Positions 15,664 through 24,206 of a stretch of 32,572 nucleotides of DNA are shown here, in pieces. How positions within the stretch are numbered: the stretch's first letter is position 1; each line of letters begins with the position of its first letter. A program made the translations under genes and the position numbers. This DNA comes from Arcticibacter svalbardensis MN12-7 (GTDB lineage Bacteria; Bacteroidota; Bacteroidia; Sphingobacteriales; Sphingobacteriaceae), in the NCBI RefSeq assembly GCF_000403135.1, contig NZ_AQPN01000009.1:1-32572 (forward strand), written 5' to 3'. The notes below the pieces were generated by a model. That model saw only the letters and a program-made list of their open reading frames with translations. It had not been told where the DNA came from and did no database searches.

Positions 15664-17136
15664 CTAAAATTTATCCCAGTAAAGTTTAGTTTCTACTGTA
15701 TTTCCTCCAATAGCATCGGAAGCAGCTTTAAAGTTAACGACGTTTACGTTTTGCTCTTTAACCGGATAAGTTAAACGATTAGGATAACCGGATAAAAAGT
15801 CAATAGGAACAGCCATTGCAGGATAGTCAAATTTACGTATGTCTATCCAGGCATCCCATCCACGATTGTAAAGAGCCAACCATTTCTGTAAACCTATTTT
15901 TTGTTTGTAAGTACCTGGTGTGGTAGCATAATTAACTTGAGCTAGATAAGCAACAACACTTGGAGTAGTCGCCGCAACAGTTTCAGTTACACCCATCCAA
16001 TAAGCCATAGACCCTACGATAGCTTTAGTATAATGTTCAGCAGCTGTACCACCAACAGCATATCCTCTGGCAGCTGCTTCAGCAAGGCAAAATTCTACTT
16101 CAGAATAATCCATAAGTAAAGCAGGCGCATTCGGTACACCTAAAAATGTAGTTGCAGGATCACTTGCTGAAACCTTTGCAAATACCGGTTTAGAAAAGCG
16201 GGCAAAGGAACTTGGTGCTCCAATAGAACCTCCAGAGTATGCATTCTTGTCGTCTACTGTAAAATAGTAAGGACGTCTTGGATCTGATAAAGTATTCATC
16301 TGAGTAGTCAACGTAGTTGCTGCAACAAAGTCAGTCCTTCCTCCCTGAATCTGATCAAGCCATACCGGATTGGTGTTTGGTGTGCTGCTTGAAAACTCAA
16401 ACGAAGCATTGTCGGTATTAGCTGTAAAAACCCCTGAGGCTACAGCTTCTTCAGCTGCAGTTTTAGCTTGTGCATTATCAGAATCTGCAATGGTCATTGC
16501 CATCTTCAGCTTAAATGAATTTGCAAACTTTTTCCAGGAAGCAACATCACCATTGAAAATAATATCTGCTCCATCAAAACTACTGCCACCTGTACTTAAA
16601 GTTGCTATATCAGCATTTATACGGGTAAACAAATCGTCCTGAATAGTTTTAGCATCATCATACTTTGGAAATAATAAATCCGGATTCAATGCTTCTGTAT
16701 AAGGTATATTTCCATAAGTAGTAACCAGGTAATACCAGGTACAAACTTCCATAATATCCAGAACTGCCAATTGATTCTTTTGTACAGTAGCATCACTAAC
16801 ATCCGTAGGAATAAGTTTTTTTGAACTTTCCAGATCAATTAATACATCCCTGTAAAGATGATTCCAAATGTTATCTGGAATAGGACGGGTAGAGAAGTCA
16901 TAGTTACTCTCATCTGTGTATGTTGTTTCCTGCCACTGTTGAGTGATAAGCCTAAAAACATTCGTGTTTACATCTGAAGTAGTCAAATTACTCATCAACT
17001 CTCTCTGAGCACTCGTAAACAGCGAGTAAGAAGGTACAGATGAGGGGTTTTTAATATCTTCGTTCAGACTCGTTAAGTCTTTTGTGCATGACGCCAGTAG
17101 CGATACGGACAGAAATGCAATTATATATTTTTTCAT
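15664..17136 (-). CDS. SusD/RagB-type nutrient-binding outer-membrane lipoprotein
   Basis: This is a surface-exposed lipoprotein that lids the SusC channel and binds the nutrient. It is 490 residues, with a lipoprotein signal ending LLASC (lipidated Cys17) followed by TKDL, which includes the acidic residue typical of Bacteroidota surface export. The body matches the SusD-like_2 subgroup: TSAQRELMSNLTT, QQWQETTYTDES, NSFKLKMAMTIAD and, near the end, KWLALYNRGWDAWIDIRKFD. It starts 8 bp after the stop of the SusC gene, so the two are co-translated partners. The substrate is unknown; this subgroup is often not linked to polysaccharide enzymes, and no glycosidase is present nearby. Confidence 0.94.
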   Translation of the reverse strand: MKKYIIAFLSVSLLASCTKDLTSLNEDIKNPSSVPSYSLFTSAQRELMSNLTTSDVNTNVFRLITQQWQETTYTDESNYDFSTRPIPDNIWNHLYRDVLIDLESSKKLIPTDVSDATVQKNQLAVLDIMEVCTWYYLVTTYGNIPYTEALNPDLLFPKYDDAKTIQDDLFTRINADIATLSTGGSSFDGADIIFNGDVASWKKFANSFKLKMAMTIADSDNAQAKTAAEEAVASGVFTANTDNASFEFSSSTPNTNPVWLDQIQGGRTDFVAATTLTTQMNTLSDPRRPYYFTVDDKNAYSGGSIGAPSSFARFSKPVFAKVSASDPATTFLGVPNAPALLMDYSEVEFCLAEAAARGYAVGGTAAEHYTKAIVGSMAYWMGVTETVAATTPSVVAYLAQVNYATTPGTYKQKIGLQKWLALYNRGWDAWIDIRKFDYPAMAVPIDFLSGYPNRLTYPVKEQNVNVVNFKAASDAIGGNTVETKLYWDKF

Positions 17137-17144
17137 GTTATTTC

Positions 17145-20100
17145 TTAGAAGGTTAATTTAACATTAAACGTTAATGTCCGGGTTGTTGGATAAGACCCAA
17201 CCTGGTATCCTTGGAAATTTCCAGCACTCAAACCATCTTCAGGATCAGCATATGGCAAGTTTTTATGAATGATCCATAAATTCCGTCCAATTAATGAAAG
17301 ATCAACTCCTTTAACAGGTCCCAAAGTAGTAACAGCACTCTGTGGTAGCGTATAAGTAAGCATTGCCTCTCTAAGCTTAACATAACTGGCATCATAAACA
17401 AATGCTGCTGCAGGAGAATAACGATATCCATAAGCACCATAGGTATTTGCAGCAGCTCTTATTGTATTAGGAGTACCATCTGCTAGTACGCCTTCTCTTA
17501 TAATACCACCACCATCAGCTAAGGTGTTTCTTAGCGGATTTCCTAAATCATTCAAGCCAGCAGTTTCTTCATATAAACCTGTAGCCAGTCCGTAATACAT
17601 ATCGGTAGAAAATACTTGTCCACCATGCCTGATATCAATTAAGAAACTTAAAGCAACATTTTTGTAACTGAACCTGTTATTGATACCTCCAAGCCATTTT
17701 GCATTCGGATCAGCAATTTGCTCGTTAGACGTTGGCGAAATAGCGTACCGTCCATTTGGATTAATGAGTTTCTCACCATCTACATAAACAAAGTTACTTC
17801 CTCTAAGTACACCAAAAGGCTGACCTAATGTAGCATTGGAAGATATGCCTCCTTGAAATGTAGCTAACTGCAAGTTAAGTGCATCATTTCCTGTTGCATC
17901 TTTAAACAGTTCAGTAACCTTATTTCTGTTTCTGGTCCAGTTCACATCAACTTTCCATGTAAAGCCATTTGAAACGATAGGTGTTCCATTCAAGGTAAGC
18001 TCCAAACCAGTATTTCTAACTTTACCTGAATTCAAATACTTTGAATCATAACCAGTAGAAGTTGAAACGGTAACAGGTAAGATCTGATTAACAGTCAACG
18101 TACGGTAATAAGTAGCATCCAATCCTAAACGACTTTTAAAGAAAGCCAACTCGAAACCAGCTTCAGTACTTTTAGTTCTTTCTGGTTTAAGGTCAGGGTT
18201 ATTTTTAATTGACCTTACTGAAGCCTGCGCTGCAGAACCGAAAGGAGCAATAATATTGTACGTATCCAGGATACTTCCAATAGGCGCATCATTACCTACT
18301 TCTGCATAATTCGCTCTTACCTTACCATAAGATAACCAATCTGTTTTCAACAATTCAGAAAACACAAAACCTCCCGATACGGATGGGTATAAATAACTGT
18401 TATTTTTTGCAGGAAGTGTAGACGACTGGTCAGCTCTTAACGTTCCATCCAGAGTAACCATCTTATTCCAAACGAATGTAGCACCTGCAAAATAACCATC
18501 TACTTCACGTTTTCCATCATATTCATTCGGTGCAACTGGTGCACTAACTGAATTAGATAAAGCATAGATGTCTTTTACAATCAAACCTCCATTAGTTTGT
18601 GCCTGAATACTTTGATCATGCTGTTTTCTAATATTGGTTCCCAATAAACCTTTAAATTCAAGGTTATCAGAAATACCTGTATTAAAATTTGCGATTAAAT
18701 CATAATTGGTTTCTCTCCAGGTATGATCATAACGGCTATATCCTGAAACTCCAATGGTTCCAACCGCTTTTCTCTCTTCCTGAAGCTCTGTATAATAATC
18801 TACTGCAACACGACCTAAAATACTGAACCAATCTGCAACCTTATAATTTAAATTAACATTACCGAAATAACGGTCACGTGTGTCTGTTGAAAAGTTTTCA
18901 TATCTCACAAAGTAAGGGTTATCCCAGTAACTTGGAGCGCCATTACTTACACTCTTACGATTCCAGGTAACGTTACTTCCAGTTCTGTCATATGCATCTT
19001 TTAAAGACTGCACATCTGCATTCACCTGGTACCACTGTCTGAAGTTAGTCATTAGATTTCTTCCTCCATCGCCATCATATCCTGTTCCGTAACGACCTAA
19101 ACCATTCACATTTGAATAATTGACACTCGCTGCTGCAGTCAGTTTGGGAGTGATATTATAAGATGATGAAAAATCCAGAACATTCTTTACGATCTTACTG
19201 TTCGGCATAATACCACGTTCGTCGTTGCGTGTAAATCCTAATTTGTACGTCCCTTTGTCTGTCCCACCGTTAATAAATATACTCTGGTTGTTTGATACCG
19301 GAGTAATAAATATACTGGAAGGATCATTTTTAGCAGCTACCCATGGAGTAGCTTTACCGAAGTTGGGTGATGTAGCATCAAATGCATCCCATTGGTAAAC
19401 CAATAGATTCGGATCAAAGGCACCACCGTAGGAAGCATCTTCACCAAAAGGAACCACTAAGTCCAAAACTCCATCTCCATTTACATCTTCAGAATTAAAA
19501 AAAGCGTCTTCGTTTGGACCATAGTATGCACCATAACCACCTCCATATTTGTGTTGGTATTTAGGGAAAGTAGATTTATCATAAGATCCTACACTGATAC
19601 TTGAGTTAACAGCAATACCAAGGCCTTTTTGCCCTTTTTTTGTTGTGATCAATATTACCCCATTACTACCTTGCGATCCGTATAACGCACTTGCTGCTGC
19701 TCCCTTTAATACAGAAATTGACTCTATATTGTCTGGGTTCATGTCAGCCACTGCATTACCATAATCATATCCACCTCTACCTGTAGATTGATCATTTCTG
19801 GTTGAAACCCCAGAATTGTCAGTTACCTGGCGATTACCACTATTCGCATTGTTAACTGGTACTCCATCAATAACAAATAACGCCTGGTTGTTTCCTGTAA
19901 TTGATTTCACCCCACGAAGAACAACGTTTGATGATGCACCAATTGCATTATTCTGTCTGATTTCCAAACCAGCCACTTTACCCGACATACCGGTTATAAA
20001 GTTTCCCGAACGTGTCTTGCTCACTTCATTACCCTCAACCTTTTGTGCCGAATAAGCAACTTCATTTCTGTTTCTTGTGATACCTAGGGCAGTTACTACC

Positions 20101-20423
20101 ACTTCTCCTAGTTGTGTAGCATCAGCTGCTAGAGCAACATAAATAGTACTCTTTTGTCCAACAGCAACTTCCTGAGAAGTATAACCTACGTATGAAAATA
20201 CTAGAACTGCCTTATTGTTGGGTATTCTCAGTGAGAATTGACCAGTAGCACCTGATTGGGTTCCTGCTGTAGTCCCTTTTACTACAATACTTACTCCTGG
20301 GAGTGAAAGTTTGTCATCTGCTCCTGTAACTGTTCCAGTTATAGTTCGTTCCTGAGCTGAAACGAAATTAAACATAAAAAAACAGATTAACAGGAAAGCA
20401 ATTTTTAGGTAATTGTCTTTCAT
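17145..20423 (-). CDS. SusC/RagA-type TonB-linked outer-membrane receptor
   Basis: This is a 1092-residue TonB-dependent channel from ATG 20423; an upstream in-frame TTG at 20429 is disregarded. A signal peptide ends at VSAQ (residue 24). The carboxypeptidase-regulatory domain covers about 26-100 (TITGTVTGADDKLSLPGVSI). The plug begins at LGEVVVTALGITRN and includes ITGNNQALFVIDGVPV and VLKGAAASALYGSQGSNGVI. The barrel closes with a final strand ending NVKLTF. There is no STN domain, so control by an anti-sigma factor is not expected. Residues 313-321 form DVNGDGVLD, an EF-hand-like calcium loop. It forms a pair with the downstream SusD gene. Confidence 0.95.
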   Translation of the reverse strand: MKDNYLKIAFLLICFFMFNFVSAQERTITGTVTGADDKLSLPGVSIVVKGTTAGTQSGATGQFSLRIPNNKAVLVFSYVGYTSQEVAVGQKSTIYVALAADATQLGEVVVTALGITRNRNEVAYSAQKVEGNEVSKTRSGNFITGMSGKVAGLEIRQNNAIGASSNVVLRGVKSITGNNQALFVIDGVPVNNANSGNRQVTDNSGVSTRNDQSTGRGGYDYGNAVADMNPDNIESISVLKGAAASALYGSQGSNGVILITTKKGQKGLGIAVNSSISVGSYDKSTFPKYQHKYGGGYGAYYGPNEDAFFNSEDVNGDGVLDLVVPFGEDASYGGAFDPNLLVYQWDAFDATSPNFGKATPWVAAKNDPSSIFITPVSNNQSIFINGGTDKGTYKLGFTRNDERGIMPNSKIVKNVLDFSSSYNITPKLTAAASVNYSNVNGLGRYGTGYDGDGGRNLMTNFRQWYQVNADVQSLKDAYDRTGSNVTWNRKSVSNGAPSYWDNPYFVRYENFSTDTRDRYFGNVNLNYKVADWFSILGRVAVDYYTELQEERKAVGTIGVSGYSRYDHTWRETNYDLIANFNTGISDNLEFKGLLGTNIRKQHDQSIQAQTNGGLIVKDIYALSNSVSAPVAPNEYDGKREVDGYFAGATFVWNKMVTLDGTLRADQSSTLPAKNNSYLYPSVSGGFVFSELLKTDWLSYGKVRANYAEVGNDAPIGSILDTYNIIAPFGSAAQASVRSIKNNPDLKPERTKSTEAGFELAFFKSRLGLDATYYRTLTVNQILPVTVSTSTGYDSKYLNSGKVRNTGLELTLNGTPIVSNGFTWKVDVNWTRNRNKVTELFKDATGNDALNLQLATFQGGISSNATLGQPFGVLRGSNFVYVDGEKLINPNGRYAISPTSNEQIADPNAKWLGGINNRFSYKNVALSFLIDIRHGGQVFSTDMYYGLATGLYEETAGLNDLGNPLRNTLADGGGIIREGVLADGTPNTIRAAANTYGAYGYRYSPAAAFVYDASYVKLREAMLTYTLPQSAVTTLGPVKGVDLSLIGRNLWIIHKNLPYADPEDGLSAGNFQGYQVGSYPTTRTLTFNVKLTF

Positions 20424-20672
20424 ATTCAATTTTAATTAATGATTCTTCAAATATCATGATCAATCATTAAAAAAACAAGAATTTATTAACATTTTATTAA
20501 TAATAGTTACATTTTGAGAAGAATTAGAATATAAAATTTTTACAAACATTGCTTTAAAGCCTTTAAACATAATATATTTAATAAAACATAGACGAAAATT
20601 CACACCATAACCTAAATTATGAGAATTTATGATTAGTAATCTTAAATATTTGGCTTTTTTATCGAAAAAAAC
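20424..20672. other. AT-rich spacer upstream of the SusC/SusD pair
   Basis: These 249 bp hold no gene. A 7-bp inverted repeat AATGATT/AATCATT (20438-20444 and 20463-20469) flanks ATCATGAT in the presumed leader. No clean TAnnTTTG promoter box or GC-rich terminator was found. Confidence 0.4.
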
Positions 20673-23051
20673 TTATTTTACCTCAAATTTAAAAACCTTT
20701 TTACCCGGAATTCCATTTAAACCCAACCCCTCAATCACACCCATATAAACTCCCGGCCTATCTGAAGTATAAAAATTTAACGTTCCTTTTCCTCGAATAT
20801 CCGTAGAAACATCCGGAGACCAGTACAACAGACTTCTAAAATCAGGCAAACGATGACTAACACCCGCATCATACTTTGGCGAATAGAATTCCCTGTTTAA
20901 TTGCAGTCCCTCGTAATCCAACACAACAGAACCCGGATCAAGCTCCAGGTTATCCATATTATTTTTATACGTATTGAATTTAATGATCCCACCATAAATT
21001 GCCGGACCATAAAAATATTTCTTTGCCACCACCTCTATGCTTCTTACCTTAAGCGGATCATAATTAAAAATCTTATCCGTATTCACTACAGGAACCCCAT
21101 CAAAAAGCACCAGTGGCCTCTCCTCAAAGAAACCCTCATTCTGCACACCGGAATACACCTGCATCACCGGCTTCCCATTTCTATGCCTAACCCCAACAGC
21201 AAGCACATATTCCTTCAACACCTCATCTATTGTTGGAAACCGCACATAGTTATCCAACAAATAATATTCACCCGGTTTACCAAAAAAAGAAACACTATCC
21301 AGGTTCAAAGCAGTCATCTGGTTTAACTCTTTTTTATGATACATGTTTAACGCCTGCATATTAATACTATTCACCAGAAGCGTATGGTTTAATTCCGAAG
21401 GCAAACGTAAAGCAGGCAAGCTACGCGAAGAAAAACGATCCGAAAAAGGACTTAGCAGATCAAAATCATACAAGCTATCCGACGATGAATTCGTTTGCAG
21501 CACAGCTACATGCGGTCCATAAAGGTCCTTCGTATAGAAATTAACCATTCCATTTGCATCACTTTGCCCATTATAAAACTGAACCCGACTCCCGGCAATA
21601 GCAAAATCCACATCAACACCAACTGCCGGAGCTTTCGTATCCGCAGCAACAAGCTTTCTCGTAATCACATGATATTCCAATTCCGGAGCATATACAGGAA
21701 CAAAAGGTTTAAAAACCAAATCCCATTTAAACCTGCTCCAACCATGAGTAAGCATTAAATTATCCAAAGCGACAGCCCTATCCGCCACACTACCCGAAAA
21801 ATAATATTCTGGCTGTTCAATAGTACCAGCCAGTTCCGAACCAAGAAGCAGGTAATTCACAATATCAACAGATACAGCAGGATCCATTTGCAGCGAATCA
21901 GCACGATACACCGAAATAGAAAGATCAGCCGCTATAGGTTTTAAATCAGCAGTAGCCGAACTAATATCAACCACCACAGGTTTACGCAAACCATATTCCT
22001 GCTGATCAGGAGAGGCATTTACCAAAAGACTATTACCTGGCAAATCATTAAAATATAAACGTTCACAAACCGGCCGACCCTGAACATCAAACAAAGTAAA
22101 ATGAGAAATCCCATCCTTCAGCCTATCCTTAGAAATTTCCAAAGTAAACAAACCATCAATTAGAGTTCCCTTTCCCGCATATTCAACCCTATTCCTCGAA
22201 TGAACAAATAAATATACCGAACCTGCCACTCCTGCAGTAGACTTTACCGTAACCTTAATTTGATTCTGAACCTCATTCAAAGCCATTACCACACCCTGGT
22301 CAAACCGCTCAGGCAAATTCTCCTTTAAAACCCGACCAGCAGGCAAGTTTAAAACAGCATGATACTTAACCCCTTTCATAGGCGTAAAAGAAAAATTACC
22401 GATCCCAAATTTCGTAGGCTTAAATTCAGCAATGACCGTATTGTCTTCATCCAGAATTACCCCGTTAAAATTAACGCCATTGCCCGAATGATCCGTTGCC
22501 CTAAAACCAACCTTACTCGTTAAACCATCCACCAGGTTGCCCCCTTCAGGGAAAAACTGAACATCATACTGAAGCTCCTTAGCCACTAAAATAGCGTCCG
22601 GCTCTTTTAACGTATTGATAATATTTATAGACTCCTCAAAAAAGAACTCAGGCGAGAAATTCTTCATCCATCGCGTATAAGCACGCAAACGATACCCGCC
22701 CGACGACAGCGACACCGGCAAATACAAAGACCCTTTACCCTTGCCATCCTGCAGTTTCACCTTCGCCTGCACTACCGCCTTGTTCTCCCGATCCAGAATT
22801 TCTACATAAGCCACCGCACTTACGCCCATTGGTTTATGAAACGAAGCATCCACATCATAGATCTTAAACCAGGCAATCTCACCAGCCAGGTAACTCGTCC
22901 TGTCTGTATGCACAAACAGTTTTTCCTGCAATTGAGCAGTCCTGTACCGATCGAAAGAGGCAGGGATACTATCCAGATCTGTTGTTTGTCCCATTGCCAG
23001 GACGGAAATCAACAGCATACAAAAAGACAAACTGTATTTATATATCATCAT
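20673..23051 (-). CDS. MG2-domain protein with C-terminal TonB-plug-like domain
   Basis: This is a secreted or outer-membrane-associated protein of unknown function, 792 residues. After a signal peptide (cleavage near AMGQ, residue 21) comes a macroglobulin MG2-like domain at about 43-128, with the hallmark KLFVHTDRTSYLAGEIAWFK and GSLYLPVSLSSGGYRLRAYT. Further beta-sandwich domains follow. Around 605-697 is a TonB-receptor plug-like region (FPTIDEVLKEY, RPLVLFDGVPVVNTDKIF, VRSIEVVAKKYFYGPAIYGG) but no beta-barrel follows, only about 95 residues of beta-rich tail. The start overlaps the DUF4249 gene stop by 4 bp (ATGA), so it is the last gene of a tight operon with a receptor and a lipoprotein. 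It may bind or process a ligand or assist the receptor; this is inference. Confidence 0.82.
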   Translation of the reverse strand: MMIYKYSLSFCMLLISVLAMGQTTDLDSIPASFDRYRTAQLQEKLFVHTDRTSYLAGEIAWFKIYDVDASFHKPMGVSAVAYVEILDRENKAVVQAKVKLQDGKGKGSLYLPVSLSSGGYRLRAYTRWMKNFSPEFFFEESINIINTLKEPDAILVAKELQYDVQFFPEGGNLVDGLTSKVGFRATDHSGNGVNFNGVILDEDNTVIAEFKPTKFGIGNFSFTPMKGVKYHAVLNLPAGRVLKENLPERFDQGVVMALNEVQNQIKVTVKSTAGVAGSVYLFVHSRNRVEYAGKGTLIDGLFTLEISKDRLKDGISHFTLFDVQGRPVCERLYFNDLPGNSLLVNASPDQQEYGLRKPVVVDISSATADLKPIAADLSISVYRADSLQMDPAVSVDIVNYLLLGSELAGTIEQPEYYFSGSVADRAVALDNLMLTHGWSRFKWDLVFKPFVPVYAPELEYHVITRKLVAADTKAPAVGVDVDFAIAGSRVQFYNGQSDANGMVNFYTKDLYGPHVAVLQTNSSSDSLYDFDLLSPFSDRFSSRSLPALRLPSELNHTLLVNSINMQALNMYHKKELNQMTALNLDSVSFFGKPGEYYLLDNYVRFPTIDEVLKEYVLAVGVRHRNGKPVMQVYSGVQNEGFFEERPLVLFDGVPVVNTDKIFNYDPLKVRSIEVVAKKYFYGPAIYGGIIKFNTYKNNMDNLELDPGSVVLDYEGLQLNREFYSPKYDAGVSHRLPDFRSLLYWSPDVSTDIRGKGTLNFYTSDRPGVYMGVIEGLGLNGIPGKKVFKFEVK

Positions 23052-24205
23052 TCCCAGAAATCAGGTTTAATTGCAGATCCTTTTAAGCGGCAATCCACAC
23101 ATTCCGGAGGGGCACCAGTATAGCGGTCAATATTATTTCCAAGGTCATATTGGTAAAATAAAGGAATATAATACGGAAATATAGTTTGTAGACTATCCGG
23201 ATTATTCTTCACAGAAATAGACTCGCATCCCGTACGGTACCTCCAGTCCGGCACCTGCCCACTCGAAATATACAGCCTCTTTTCCTCCAACGTAGAGGCA
23301 TCAAAATAACCGATTACCGGCTCATTCGGATCCGTTACACACATCAAATTCCCCTTCACTTCTGAAGGCTGCGGATCAAAGATACTTCCCAGTCCCTCAG
23401 TATTCTTTTTCATGTTCTCCCAATATTCAAATCCAGCCGCTGTCAATGCATACTGTTTAACCAGAATGCTATATCGCCGATCCAATTTCCATGATGAGTA
23501 CGGAATAAACGAAACAGGCGCCAGGTTGATCACATCGGCCACTAATTTACTCGACGACCCAATCCGGATATTAGTAGAAAGTTCATTTTGCCAGCAAGCT
23601 AAAGGTAAAGCATCAGCAGAAGTTCTATTCACGATTTCAAAACTAAGACCATCCTCATTCGGCTTATCTAACCTAACAATTTTAAGACTCGAGTAGAAAG
23701 TAGGAATGATGATCCAGGTTTCCTTAAATTCCCAGCGGTAATACTTGGTTTTATTTTCCGCATCATGCGTGTTCACGTAAATCTGCACCCCTTGATTTAC
23801 TCTTTTCCAGGGCAGACTGTCAATTGCAGGCGTCTTCAACAACGAAACAAATTCCGAAGTATAATCCTTCCCTGCCGAAGTATGGATTAGCAATTTATAT
23901 TTTAAAGCAGAAGAGAAAACGGCATTAGTGGTATAATTTCCATCAGCACCCTCCGTCAGTATAACCCGATTAGAGTTATCCGCCTCAATTACCACTTTAG
24001 CACCCAATTCTGGTGATTTTGCCGTAGAAGCATTGCTTCTGGTTCGCGATAACTTAATTGAAGTCTGGCCATTTCCATTCAAAAAACCCTCCACAACCAG
24101 GTAGTTCAAGTCCGTAGACACAATCTCAGGATCATACGCCTCTTTACACTGAAAAAGCAGTAGCATAACCACTGACAAGCACAGGCCTATATAGATCTTT
24201 TTCAT
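23048..24205 (-). CDS. DUF4249 family lipoprotein
   Basis: This 385-residue lipoprotein has a signal ending LLFQC (lipidated Cys20) followed by KEAYDPE, an acidic-rich start compatible with surface export. DUF4249 features are the opening LNYLVVEGFLNGNGQTSIKL and the late cysteine-containing motif TGAPPECVDCRLKGS near the C-terminus, with GNLMCVTDPNEPVIGYF before it. DUF4249 genes are typically next to TonB-dependent receptors, where they take the place of SusD. Here the gene starts 1 bp after the receptor stop and overlaps the next gene by 4 bp. The molecular function is not established. Confidence 0.88.
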   Translation of the reverse strand: MKKIYIGLCLSVVMLLLFQCKEAYDPEIVSTDLNYLVVEGFLNGNGQTSIKLSRTRSNASTAKSPELGAKVVIEADNSNRVILTEGADGNYTTNAVFSSALKYKLLIHTSAGKDYTSEFVSLLKTPAIDSLPWKRVNQGVQIYVNTHDAENKTKYYRWEFKETWIIIPTFYSSLKIVRLDKPNEDGLSFEIVNRTSADALPLACWQNELSTNIRIGSSSKLVADVINLAPVSFIPYSSWKLDRRYSILVKQYALTAAGFEYWENMKKNTEGLGSIFDPQPSEVKGNLMCVTDPNEPVIGYFDASTLEEKRLYISSGQVPDWRYRTGCESISVKNNPDSLQTIFPYYIPLFYQYDLGNNIDRYTGAPPECVDCRLKGSAIKPDFWE

Positions 24206-24206
24206 A

